Assembly: GCA_942159475.1 (NCBI GenBank)
Contig: OW804096.1
Location: 12,077,871 to 12,141,870, forward strand
From: Sthenelais limicola
Lineage: Eukaryota; Annelida; Polychaeta; Phyllodocida; Sigalionidae
DNA length: 64,000 nucleotides
Direction: 5' to 3'
Shown here piece by piece: positions 44,305 to 55,251 of the stretch. The notes below the pieces were generated by a model. It was given only the letters and a program-made list of their open reading frames with translations. It searched no databases and was not told the DNA's origin. A program made the translations under genes and the position numbers. Each line of letters begins with the position of its first letter. Position 1 is the first letter of the stretch.

Positions 44305-44530
44305 AATTCTATATACAGCAATAACTCACACTGCATGCGATGTCACTGTCACAGTCAGTACACCTAGTGTGACCACAGCCCAATTACCATGGCAATTGCA
44401 ATAACATCTGTTTTATTGTCCCTTCCTCAAATCAGGAAGCCAAATCATGGTGTAAGTCCATGAACCATATCGGAGGGAATCTAGCGAAACGTGTCCTTTT
44501 TTATTTGATATGCAAACAAAAGGAAAATCT
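44305..44530 (+). repeat. Repeat H, copy 3 of 3
   Basis: CACACTGCATGCGATGTCAC, CAATTACCATGGCAATTG, TAACATCTGTTTTATTGTCC and, further on, ACCATATCGGAGGGAATC similar to copy 1. Confidence 0.65.
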
Positions 44531-44901
44531 CGAATTATGACAGTTTTATGTATTTCAAATTGTTTGTCTCCCGATTCTGATTCAGGAATACACCATTTAT
44601 GGTGTTGTCTGGTTTGTTTATATTGAAATATTGGTAGGCACGACGTACAATGTTTTCTGCATATTTATAGTGGGACACTGTATCTATCTGCTTTTGTTAC
44701 CTAGGCCTAAGTACTTTACCAAATGGTCACACTCTACATTATGGGTTAACATTGGTACATTAATTCTCTTAAATCAAAATCTTAGAACTATTTGTATATC
44801 ATTTTTCTTTCTTACTTTGATCCACCTTTGTCCCGAACTGTTGTAAACACTGGGATCATTCGAAAACCCTGGGTTTACCTAGGAAATGTTATCCCAGTTA
44901 A

Positions 44902-44938
44902 AATAAAATCTTCTAAAAAAAAAAAAAAAAAAAAAAAA
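44902..44938 (+). mobile_element. Polyadenylated 3' end (retrocopy)
   Basis: AATAAA at 44902-44907 and a run of 24 A at 44915-44938, the signature of a reverse-transcribed mRNA or LINE. The 400 bp upstream have no recognisable protein, so it is the untranslated end of an unknown transcript. Confidence 0.5.
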
Positions 44939-46231
44939 TTTAAAAGAATACCCATCACTTTTAAATGATGCCATATGTGAAAAAAATACTTCAATAGTAC
45001 CATTTGGTATTGAAGTCTATAAATTGACAAGACAATTAATTGTCAATCTGGTTCATACCACACGACATGTATCCCACGTTTGTGCAATAATACTAACACA
45101 AAATTCAAATGTATTTCATAATGTATTTAATGGTTGTGTTCATAATTTATTATTGTTTATTCCTATAGCCGGTTACTCCCAATTGATATCTTTAATTGCA
45201 TTGTTCACATCGGTCAACAAAGATACACCCACATTGATGCTACATCTATTTTTTGTATATTTGGTATCGAAGTAAGGTTGGTCGCATGTATATCTTATGC
45301 CCGGGTCGATGTGTCAGAGATATGATAATGGATTGGAAAACCCTTATTACTAGTTTAGGTATTTTTATTTAATCCCTAGCTTTCGGGCGTGTGCCCTTCA
45401 TCGGGGCATATATATTTTATATTTTGTTCCAATACAAATACAAATATCTAAAGCAAAACAAATACATTCAATTGAAAAACCCCAATATCCCTTAGGGAAG
45501 TTTTGATGCGGCACCATAACATGTCATTGTCACAGATATAGCTTATGACATTCATAGTTAAACCCCTGACAGTCGTGTGTCACAAATCCCATCAGATATA
45601 TGTGATGTGTATCGTGTGGTTGCCAAATACTATTGACACAAAATTATAATGCCTTGGCGATGTGACATTTTACGATAATAAACGTCAATAATACCAGAAT
45701 ATAAGGTGGTGAAGACTGTAATTACCTTAAGTTCTAATGATTAAGATAATTATATTAAACGTCATGAATATCGGCAATTGCGGGGAAAAGAAATCCAACA
45801 TCAGAAACAACACAATGGAACTTGAAAGAAAATCCATCAATTATTGGGAACAACCATAGGTGTATATGCATTAAGAAAGAAAGAATAATTTAGTTTAGTT
45901 TTTTTATATTACATTTGTATAATGATGTTAAATCTTCCTGCTACATTTATTTGAACAGAAATGCAAGTTTAATACATGGGGAAAACGTTATTATAAAGTA
46001 GCCAAATGATAGTAATGTCATACCATTTATTCCTCATCATAACTGTATAAGTAAGCATATCAGTAACATCTTATGACAATACATTTTATATTCAAATATT
46101 TACAGCATTCTTATTAAAAACAAATGACACAGTCCGAGTTTTATATTTCTATCAAACTAAAATAATCAAATTCATGATATAAAATCACACAAATCCAAAA
46201 TGTCAGGAAGGAATTCCATAGTGTATCTACA
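44939..46231. other. Stretch without a recognised gene
   Basis: Contains a minus-strand motif at 45374-45406 (CGATGAAGGGC, then GCCCGAAAGC) akin to that at 43197. Otherwise nothing recognised. Confidence 0.4.
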
Positions 46232-46431
46232 CTCCAGGTCCAAACCCTCAGATTAGATAAGAATGGTATGTCAGCCTACTTCACTAATCGGTTTCCTGGC
46301 CTAGAACTCGGCGTTTTTAATCGGAATATAATGACATTTTGTTGTCTTAACAAAATCATAATGACGCTTTGCGGTCTGAGGCGAGAGGTTTTTCCTTCGT
46401 TTGAAGGGAGTCTCCCAACTTTGGGCCTTGA
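46232..46431 (+). mobile_element. MITE-C copy
   Basis: CTCCAGGTCCAAACC to TTTGGGCCTTGA with family landmarks. Confidence 0.75.
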
Positions 46432-46918
46432 CTGTCTAAGGATGATTACTTCATCTATATACCATGTCAAATATAACACTTTTATCACTGGAATGGAATT
46501 TCAAATCCAAATATTTATGAGTTACTATTTACACGAAATATTACATTCTAATTAGATATCTTATATTAACCCAATTGAGCTATAACGACATACAAATCCC
46601 AACCAAGCAGACACATTTAAACACTGGATCTAAAAACTGCCATGCCTCCCCAAACAAGCCTTTGGAACGACTTGCTTTCTGAACCTGATCGATTACTGTG
46701 CGAATTGGGCCATTTAAAATCACCCTGGTATTTTAATAGATGTGTACATAAAAGTGTCAAGCGATCGATGGAAAAAAGTTTCATTTGCATGTTTCCCCCG
46801 CGGGCTAAAGCCATTTCAAGCCCTGAAATATAGTCGTCAATGAAAGATCGTATCAGAAGCGCTTTGCAACCATTTACATAGTGATATGCTGCGATAGTAT
46901 CGGGTAAATGTTAAGGGG
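46432..46918. other. Stretch without a recognised gene
   Basis: Overlapping 63-65 codon frames on both strands at 46617-46833 have no recognisable family. G-run follows at about 46920-46972. Confidence 0.4.
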
Positions 46919-46993
46919 ATGGGGGGGGGGGGGGGGGAGGGAGGGGGGAAGGGGAGGGGGAAGGTTCATCATGGACGCTTAGGGGTGCTTTAT

Positions 46994-47229
46994 GGGTCAG
47001 ATTTTCAGAAAATGTACAATTCGCCTTCACCAATCCTCTCAAATAGCCAACATTAAAGACAAAAATGAGCTTCAAAATGCAGTTTAACATAACAGAACTG
47101 ATACTTTCAATCAATGCGATACCAATATATACTCAGATTTACCCGATATTCTTCATTTTTCAGCCTATTTTATGAGAATTTTCTAAATGTGCAGAGCTGC
47201 CAATTGTACATTTTCTAAAAATCTGACCC
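46994..47229 (-). mobile_element. MITE-A copy with TTAT target duplication
   Basis: Complete reverse subtype-2 copy; exact TTAT at 46990-46993 and 47230-47233. Confidence 0.92.
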
Positions 47230-47426
47230 TTATGATTCTGTTGAAATAATGCAGCACGTCGTGGAAAAAATAGCATATATTTTAGATGGTAAATATCATT
47301 ATGAATCATACGGTTTTCTGCTATACGGTTTTCTGTTTTTCTTGTGAACAAGAGCAAGTAAAAAATGTAAACAAGTACCGTTAAATAAATTTGTATGTTG
47401 TTTCACCAGGTAAGAGTTAGTTAAGC

Positions 47427-47510
47427 TGGGCGTGTTGCATAATAAATCCTTACATAAAATGTATCTTGCTAAGCTATTTTTCCAAATAAATTCTCAAAGT
47501 AGGACAAATA
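47427..47510 (+). repeat. Repeat J fragment
   Basis: GGGCGTGTTGCATAATAAAT and TATCTTGCTAAGCTATTTTT match the start of the family. Confidence 0.45.
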
Positions 47511-47523
47511 ATGGCTTTGCCTG

Positions 47524-47822
47524 TGTTAGCGAGGGGGAGACCCCCACCAATAACTGCACCTCCCCCCCTCCACAGCCCCCTCTCCCTCAGTCCAGTTTGA
47601 AAGAGGCGAAGGGGAGGCCCCCCAATAACTGCCCCTCCTTTACACACACCCTCTCCCTCAGTCGAGTTTGAGAGAGGCGAAAGGGAGGACCCCCAAATAA
47701 CTGCCCCCCCCCTCTCCCTCAGTCCAGCTTCAGAGAGGCAAAGGGGAGGACCCCACCAATAACTACCCCCCCCCCCCCCCCACCTTCACACACACCCTCT
47801 CCCCCGAGCCAGGTTGAGAGAG
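47524..47822. repeat. Degenerate GC-rich tandem repeat, about 4 copies
   Basis: Unit of 60-85 bp with GAGGCGAAGGGGAGG, CCAATAACTGCC, ACACACCCTCTCCCTC and GTCCAGTTTGAGA; length varies through C-runs. Confidence 0.75.
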
Positions 47823-47915
47823 GCTGTGTCCCCCAATCAACATGTTCCATCTATATTCATAGAGTCATTCACTCTAGATAAAGGAGGTGGATGAGTGAAC
47901 CATGGGGCGAGCTGT

Positions 47916-47990
47916 GCACTTTAACATACATATGTCGGGCCCACCACTAGGTTGCTGTGGACTTTAACATACATATGTGGGGCCCACCAC
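47916..47990. repeat. 47-bp tandem duplication
   Basis: ACTTTAACATACATATGT and GGGCCCACCACTAG each occur twice in tandem. Confidence 0.7.
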
Positions 47991-48114
47991 TAGTCCACCT
48001 TATCTACTCCATCGCCTTTTTCAGCCAATCGGTTTAGAGCCGGATGTGACGTTTATTCAGGGGGCGGTGTAGCGTTTATCTTTACCAGAGATTGAAAAGC
48101 CAATACTAGACATA

Positions 48115-48463
48115 TGTGATGTGTTCCAGTAAAATGTGTCACAAGTCACAAAATTGATATTTTTCAGAGTGTTTTTCCACAAGATCTCTTTATTGAAATG
48201 TTCTGATTTTTAGGGGTTTAGCACTTGTAGTCATAAGAATCCATGTAACAAATTTCGGGACATTGTATGAAATATATCCTCGCGTTTTGAAGGCCTTCGT
48301 ATGGAGTATATTTAATTACTTTACTGGTAATTACCCATCCAGAACCATTGCAAACTTTTTTTTTCAAAAACAAAAATATCAAACTTAATTAGAATATGGA
48401 AATACTTATTACGTGTCCTAATGTTTACTATCATTGGAATCACCATGATCTCCTCTTTTTATT
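48115..48463 (-). mobile_element. MITE-B copy, right end lost
   Basis: TGTGATGTGTTCCAGTAAAA start, then CCACAAGATCTCTTTATTG and ACTATCATTGGAATCACC in reverse order relative to 21721. Confidence 0.75.
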
Positions 48464-48519
48464 TAGGCAATGATGTCATTGCATTTTCAAATACAACGAG
48501 CATTAATTCCCTATGTTTA

Positions 48520-48606
48520 AAGCTGCATTCTTTCTAAAATTAACCTAAATTTTCTAACTTTTGTTAGATTCTTTTCCAACCGATCTGAGAGTCATTTGAC
48601 TTGGAT
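48520..48606 (+). repeat. Dispersed repeat M copy
   Basis: AAAGCTGCATTCTTTC, TTCTAACTTTTGTTAGATTC and TTTTCCAACCGATCTGAGAG. Confidence 0.45.
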
Positions 48607-48768
48607 TGGTTTTTGCTACAGGGTTTAATAAATTTCCGCATTTATATTTGGGATAACAGCTGCAGAATATTGAAAAATTCAGTTTTAAAGGTCACAATAT
48701 GAATAATATCACTCGTAATAACTGAGAATTCAGCTTTAGGAAGAGGAAAGAGCCATTAAAAAAAGAAT

Positions 48769-49160
48769 ACTGTAAACGTATTTATTTTCGCGCAGATAAA
48801 TTTTCGCGCAATAAATACTTTGACACCTTTTCGCGCAGATTTAACTTCGTGCAGCAAGGAAGTCTCACACCTTGTTTATGCAATAATTATACCTTTCATG
48901 CAGGATTTAGGGTGGTCTCCACTGGCTACGGTATGCTTTTCAGTAAGCCTTGCGATGGTTTGTGCTGGTTCTGTAGGTGGAGAGGAATGACGAGGTCCTT
49001 GCCTACATGGTCAGTGAACGATGTAGGCAGGACCTCGCCACTCCTCACCAACACAGCACGCAAGGCGTACCGCAGAGCTTACCGCAGAGCTTACCGCAGC
49101 CAGTGGAGACCACCCTTTTCTTTTCACCCACATAGGTGGGCGCGCGAAAATAGCGAAAAT
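48769..49160. repeat. TTTTCGCGC-rich palindromic element with nested foldback
   Basis: TTATTTTCGCGCAGATAAAT and TTTTCGCGCAATAAATA at left are mirrored by GCGCGCGAAAATAGCG and AAAATAAGTACTG at right. A second foldback (48910-49115) sits between. Confidence 0.55.
48910..49115. mobile_element. Foldback element, 206 bp
   Basis: GGGTGGTCTCCACTGGCT at left and AGCCAGTGGAGACCACCC-type complement at right (CAGCCAGTGGAGACCACCC). Arms pair further through GAGGTCCTTGCCTACAT / ATGTAGGCAGGACCTC. The right arm holds a GAGCTTACCGCA duplication. Confidence 0.8.
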
Positions 49161-49181
49161 AAGTACTGCGTCAACATTAAT

Positions 49182-49416
49182 GGGTCAGATTTTCAGAAAA
49201 TGTACAATTGGCAGCTGTACACATTGAGTAAATTTTACTAAATTACGCTGCAATTTAGTCAATACTAGGTAAATTCGAGTATATTTGGAATTGCATTGAT
49301 TCTAGCAATCTGTTTGGTTAGGTTGAACTGTATTTTGAACTTTATTTTCGTCTGAAATGTGGATTATTTGAGAAGATTGGTGAAGTTGAATTGTACATTT
49401 TCTGGAAATCTGACCC
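49182..49416 (+). mobile_element. MITE-A reference copy (235 bp, TAAT target duplication)
   Basis: Near-consensus subtype 1. TIRs pair over about 28 bp (GGGTCAGATTTTCAG ... CTGGAAATCTGACCC). Exact TAAT at 49178-49181 and 49417-49420. Confidence 0.95.
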
Positions 49417-49643
49417 TAATACGTTGACAGTATTGTGATTCTGGTGTACAGCAGGAGTGGTGTACATTACTAATACATGGATAGATGGACATTACTCCTA
49501 CATGGTAGTCATCCATGTTAAACAGTCAGACAAAACATGTGCTCATCCCGTCCCATCGCTATCTCTGCCATCTCCCTCATGTCCATTAGCTCACCGATGT
49601 GATTAATAGATCTATGCAGTGAGTTATTGCATTTTCGCTCTAT

Positions 49644-49871
49644 GAGTCAGATCTTCAGAGAATGTACAATTGGCAACTGTACACATTTAGTACATTCGCT
49701 AGATTAGACTGAAAAATTGATAAAATACTAGGTATATCTAAGTATATTTTGTATTGCAATGGTTTTAAGAATGTGTTTGGTAAAGTTGTACTCGAATTTG
49801 AAGCTTGTTTGTATCTTAAATTTGGGTTATTTGAGAGGATTGGTGAAGGTGAATTGTACATTTTCTGACCC
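49644..49871 (+). mobile_element. MITE-A copy, shortened right TIR
   Basis: GAGTCAGATCTTCAG start; right end TTGTACATTTTCTGACCC lacks eight TIR bases. Subtype 2. Confidence 0.82.
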
Positions 49872-49992
49872 ATGTAGTCACCATTACCTTTTACAAGGTC
49901 GAATGGGCCATATAACTTGACAATTGTATTCTCCTATTAAATCATGTGATCCATGATGGGTGATTTATATTATGAATAATTCTGCGGTATAT

Positions 49993-50227
49993 GGGTCAGA
50001 TTTTCTGAAAATGTACAATTCTCCTTCACAAATCCTCTCAAATAACCCACATTTAAGACAAAAGTGAGCTTCAAAATGCAGTTTAACATAACAGAACTGA
50101 TACTTTAAACCAATGTGATACCAAATATACTCAGATATACCCGGTATTCATCATTTTTCAGCCTAATTTACCAGAATTTACTAAATGTGAAGAGCTGCCA
50201 ATTGTACATTTTCTGAAAATCTGACCC
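49993..50227 (-). mobile_element. MITE-A copy with ATAT target duplication
   Basis: Complete reverse subtype-2 copy; exact ATAT on both sides. Confidence 0.92.
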
Positions 50228-50867
50228 ATATATTTATTTCATTCCATTACATTGATATAATGTACATGTATCGGAATAGTATAGCATTGATATAATGTAT
50301 ATATGTATCGGAATAGTATTGTGTATTTCCTTTATATAGGGTTTTACAAGATTGTTTGGCTCAACCTTGGTATATTTCTTTCTTGGTAATTTTGCATAAT
50401 TATAGTAGGGTAGTACTTTCCTGGTTAGCTGTTGTCTCTGACTCACTGGAAATATTTATTTTCACTGGAAATATTTATAAATTTATATGATAACCCTTCT
50501 ATACCGTCAGAAAACTATCATTGCTTCTCTCCGCCACCCATATCCGTAACTTCTGTATCTATCGTATATAGTGAGAATAGTGGATTGTCCTAATTCGAAT
50601 TAATTCAATTTTGAAGCTTATTTTCTCTGTTTATTACTGATGATGCACGGTGATTGTATATAAACTTGTATATATTTCAATACAAAAAGGCCCTAATTTA
50701 GACATAGAAAACAAATTCGAGCTCTAGTTCTGTGATGGAACAAGCGGGGCTACTTAGTAGGAAAAAGAACTTGCCTAAAGGTTAAACGCCAAGGTTAAAT
50801 TTTAACATTTAAGTCATAAATGATTCCGTCGCATCAGCGTGGGCGTAATGCAGGACGTGCTCAGTTC
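50228..50867. other. Stretch without a recognised gene
   Basis: Small local duplication of ATTGATATAATGTA at 50250-50300; otherwise unique. Confidence 0.45.
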
Positions 50868-50975
50868 TTTGAGGCTGCTCTCTCAGCTAACGTCGAGCGA
50901 AAACTGAAGATTGTCTACTTTTTTTTGTTTTCCAGTTCTTTTCCTCTTCGTTTGCTACCCATCTCAAAGTCATGT
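50868..50975 (+). repeat. Dispersed repeat M copy
   Basis: GAGGCTGCTCTCTCAGCTAA, CGAGCGAAAACTGAAGATTG, CCAGTTCTTTTCC and CATCTCAAAGTCATG. Confidence 0.5.
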
Positions 50976-52284
50976 ATCCAAAATTTCGGAGGATTTCAAA
51001 TGTTTTTTTTTGTGTAGGGCTTCACAAACTCACGATTATGAAGTTGATCAGCATAGCTCGAGTGAAGTTAATATGACCATGTAGAGACACTACGAACTGT
51101 GCATAGTATTATTACTATTAGGATTAAAGAAAAGTATAATTACACTAGGTATTATACAGATCGACGAACATTCTAAATATGAACATTTACACATTCGGAC
51201 ATTTATAAGTTCTGAACGTTTCATTTAATAGGACTACCCAGGAAGACCGATTTTCAGAAAATGTACAATTGGCAGATCTACACATTTAGTAAATTCTGCT
51301 AAATTAGGCTGCAATTTGGTAAATTCTAGGTAAATTCGAGTATATGTGGCATTGCATTGATTCTAGCAATCTCTTAGGTTAGGTTAATGCACTTGTCAAT
51401 TGCAACCCCCACCCCCCCACCCCCGGGGACGTAGGGGAATGTCCTGGGCCTTTTGGGAAATTTGATGAAATCCCCGACCCCCCAGGGCAAGAAATTCTTG
51501 TAAATCCCCGACCCCCCTGGGGCACATTTTTCGATGGACATTTTTTTTGGACACAAATATTCTCCAGTGAAAATTGATGCAACATAATTTTGTTCAAATT
51601 ATGTTAGGTTTCAGGTTTACCAAACACCTTCAAAGTGAAAAATTCTTCTGAAGAATGGTTTATTAGTAAAGAATTTAATCATGGTTTTAGTGAGCATAAC
51701 TTTTTTTTTGGATAAAATTTCTGAGACAGCGCCTGAAAGTTCCAAAAAGTTTCCAAACATTCTAATGCTTCATAATAACACCTCAACTTTGAATAAAACT
51801 AGTTGCCAGCTGAAACTTTTAACAAATAATAAGAAAGCAAATTTATATTTAGAAAGATATCCTTCAATAATACCCTGGGCTACCATATCTATGTACAATA
51901 TAGGCCTATATAGAACTGCATTTCAAGCAGTTTGGATTTTTGGCTAAATTTTGATAAATTATTTCCAGCAGTAGAATTGACCTTATTCTTACAATTTCAC
52001 ATTTTACTTGTCCCCAAAGTGAAATTGGCTCTACTCAGCCCACACACACCTGATTTGAAGCCCAATTTGGGCTCCTGAAGAGAGAGTACCAGGATTTCAT
52101 TTTAAAATCGGGGATGTGTTTATTAGTCTGCCTCATATTTTGTTTAGTAGAAAGAATAAAATACCTTCCTTCATTCCGTTGTTCACTGTGTCAGTACAAA
52201 TTATGCAATTCCTTTCATTTTTATTTCATTATGAAGAAAACAAATTCCTCTTCCAGGAAATGTATACGTTCTATACCTATCTCC

Positions 52285-52358
52285 ATTATTTCAAATCTGA
52301 TGGTATCTCAAAATCCATCTTTTGTGACTTATGACTCATCTTCCTGTGACACATCACA
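52285..52358 (-). mobile_element. MITE-B end fragment inside the 1.64-kb transposon
   Basis: TCTGATGGTATCTCAAAATC, TTGTGACTTATGACTCATC and TTCCTGTGACACATCACA. Confidence 0.6.
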
Positions 52359-52444
52359 TTTTTCAACAACGAAAAATGTTTACAAAAAACATAAAAAGTT
52401 TGGCATGTGCAGAGGGAGAATGGGCAGGCTTTAATTGGCAGCTC

Positions 52445-52712
52445 AGGCTCTGCTTAGTTCAGCCATTCAGCTATTGTCTACATAGCATATATAAGGTCTA
52501 GTTCAGGTGTGATGATGGCCCAACACCACTAAAACCTTGTCATGTTCAAGGTTGACACTTTTGGTGTATATATAGGAGGAGGCTCTGCTTAGTTCAGCCA
52601 TTCAGCTATTGTCTACATAGCATATATCAGGTCTAGTTCAAGTGTGATGACGACCCCACACCACTAAAACTCCGTCATGTTCAAGGTTGACACTTTTGGT
52701 GTATATATAGGG
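52445..52712. repeat. 135-bp tandem duplication
   Basis: AGGCTCTGCTTAGTTCAGCC at 52445 and 52580; both copies run to TTTTGGTGTATATATAGG with a few substitutions. Confidence 0.85.
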
Positions 52713-53200
52713 GAAGGCTTGTAACCTTAGACCGCACTGCCTAGCCAAGCCCATGCCCACTGAAAATCACCAAAACTTTCATGGGAACAGAGGTTTACCT
52801 AGGGATAGGTCCAAGACACTGTATTTGTCCCCCACTTACTTGGAAAAAGATAGCAACACCTCTGCTGTAGAGTGGGCACTGGCGGACATTCCCCCACCCT
52901 CCAGCTGATATTGCTGTAAACTAAGGGAAATCTCCGCCTGGGTGGGAGAATGTTTTCTCAGACATTCCCCTACCATTCCCCTACGTACCCGGGGGTGGGG
53001 GGGTGGGGGATTCAATTGACAAGTGCAAAAACTGTATTTTAAAGTTTATTTTCGTCTGAAGTTTGGGTTATTTGAGAAGATTGGCAAAGTTGATTGTACA
53101 TTTTCTGAAAATCTGACCCTTATGGTAGAAGTGATTTGAAAGTTTGATGGCAACGCATGAAAAAACTACAATAGTGAGTTATGCGCATTTGTTTATATAT

Positions 53201-53435
53201 GGGTCAGATCTTCAGAAAATGTACAATTGGCAGCTGTACACATTTAGTAAATTCTGCTAAATTAGGCTGCAATTTTGTCAATACTAGGTCAATTCGAGTA
53301 TAATCGGCATTGCATTGATTCTAGCAATCTGTTTGGTCAGGTTGAACTGTCTTTTGAACTTTATTTTCATCTGAAATGTGGGTTATTTGAGAGGACTGTT
53401 GAAGTTGAATTGTACGTTTTCTGAAAATCTGACCC
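53201..53435 (+). mobile_element. MITE-A copy with ATAT target duplication (235 bp)
   Basis: Complete subtype-1 copy; ATAT on both sides. Confidence 0.93.
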
Positions 53436-54446
53436 ATATATGGGATTGTAAATGTCTGGCCAATAAAAATACTTAAGCAAAAAATAGGGTAAATCCTTAT
53501 ATTATGACACAAGGAAGCCAGGGACGAGGCCCTGGGTGTGGTGACAGTTTTTAGAATAGGTTTCTCTATTCTAATAGTCATTTTCAGCAATCACTTGGTA
53601 AGGAATAAATGAAGAATAAAGACATTTTCTTGCTTTCAATGTAGTTGTATTAAGTCACGATGTTGGTACAATAGTAGAGCAAGGCAAGAGTCCTTCTCTA
53701 TTCACATTCACATGAGGTTTTATATCCTAACCAATATTAATCTTGAACAAGCTAACTTACTGGGCGACCATTCTCTAGCTTTCTCTGGACCATTCTCTGG
53801 CTTTCTCTGTCGCCCAGGGCGTCGCCACTTACATTACTTGTTATAGCACATATCAAGCTAAACAGTCATTTACTATAGCATCTGTTAACGAACCTCTTAA
53901 AGCTTGCTTAATCATGATAAAAGTGATTTTTCTTTTAATTAAACACAAATGTTTCAAATTATATTCTAAGATAGTTTTATCACAGTGGTATACCTAGAAT
54001 TTAGAGCTACAGTCTGTCAATAATTTGATATCTTATGAATTTGCTAGATTCCTGTTCAGGGAGTTCTTTTTTCCAGAAGAATGTAAACAATACATATGAT
54101 GAAAGTATAATGATGTTTATGGAATACAACTATTGAAACGAAACAAGTACAAATGATGTGACAGTATATTTAAAGTTTGAACCAGTTTTTTTCATGAATA
54201 GAAATAGTTTTTAGTACGCAAAGTGCCATCTACCCGCCAGTTCTGTCCTGCCATCTGTTAAATTCTGGGATTATAATCAATAATTTCAGAATGATTTGAT
54301 TTTACACCACGAAGGAAATACCAAGAATCTATTATCATCCAATCCAAGGGGTTTTCATATAGTTTGGGAAAGTTTGGACCAAAAACTAGAAAGTTTTACC
54401 TATTTAGTAAAATGCGCAGCTTCAATAAAGTGTCAATTCTGTCCCT
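53436..54446. other. Stretch without a recognised gene
   Basis: Unique AT-rich sequence; a CATTCTCTGGCTTTCTCTG-type short duplication at about 53770-53812. Confidence 0.45.
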
Positions 54447-54681
54447 GGGTCAGATTTTCAGAAAATGCACAATCTACAGTTCTACACATCTACCAAATTC
54501 GACTAAATTACAGTGAAAATTGATAAATACTAGGTATATCTGAGTATATTCTGTATTGTATTCATTCAATAAATCTGTCTGGTTATGTTAAACTGTATTT
54601 TGAACCTGATTTTCGTCTTACATTTGTGTTATATGAGAGGATTGGTGAAGGCCAATTGTACATTTTCTGAAGATCTGACCC
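54447..54681 (+). mobile_element. MITE-A copy with CCCT target duplication (235 bp)
   Basis: Complete subtype-2 copy; exact CCCT at 54443-54446 and 54682-54685, showing the target need not be AT-only. Confidence 0.93.
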
Positions 54682-54872
54682 CCCTACAGAATCCTGCCCA
54701 CTTTCAGCCGATTATACAATACCAACATGAAAATGTCATTGGAGCTGTCGGCATGGCAACATAACTTTAGATTCACAAACAAAGCTTCATCATGAGGCAT
54801 GGGCGATATTGGAGGAGACAGGAATCATGGGCGATATTGGAGGAGATAGGAATCATGACCAGCCTAACAAAT

Positions 54873-55098
54873 TGGTCAGGTTTTCAGAAAATGTACAATT
54901 CAGCTTCACCAATCCTTTCAAAAAACCCTAATTTCAAACGAAAATAAAGTTCAAAATACATTTCAACATAACCAAACAGATTGCTAGAATCAATGCAATG
55001 CCGAATATACTCGAATTTACCTATAGTATTGACCAAATTGCAGCGTACTTTAGCATATTTTACAGCTGCCAATTGTACATTTTCTGATAATCTGACCC
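54873..55098 (-). mobile_element. MITE-A copy
   Basis: TGGTCAGGTTTTCAG to GATAATCTGACCC, reverse subtype 1; flanks AAAT and ACAT nearly match. Confidence 0.85.
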
Positions 55099-55251
55099 AC
55101 ATGGGCTAGAGGAAGAGTAATGCGATGGTAAACAGAACCAGATGTCATTCAGTACCAAACAAATTACATCACCGTGGCCTTTGTTTATCTTTCTGATGGG
55201 AAAAGAAGAGGGAAATACCATGATCGCCACACTTACACAGCAGGGTTAAAA

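Larger units (their letters stand above)
51388..53027. mobile_element. 1.64-kb TIR transposon nested in MITE-A
   Basis: TIRs of about 55 bp: TGCACTTGTCAATTG at left and CAATTGACAAGTGCA at right, continuing through CCCCCACCCCC and ACGTAGGGGAATG. Frames up to 106 codons inside show no transposase motif, so it is probably non-autonomous. It holds a MITE-B end at 52285-52358 and a 135-bp tandem duplication at 52445-52712. The target duplication is A-rich and not resolved. Confidence 0.82.
51242..53119 (+). mobile_element. MITE-A copy split by a 1.64-kb transposon
   Basis: Left part 51242-51387 and right part 53028-53119 together make a subtype-1 MITE-A. The left TIR is eroded (GAAGACCGATTTTCAG), the right TIR intact and followed by TTAT. 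Confidence 0.85.

Noticed and set aside
46919..46972. G-rich tract as a regulatory quadruplex
   Set aside because: Plain homopolymer-like run; similar runs occur at many places and assembly length is unreliable.
52114..52434. 106-codon frame inside the 1.64-kb transposon as a transposase
   Set aside because: No DDE/D, zinc-finger or other transposase motif, and it overlaps a MITE-B end.
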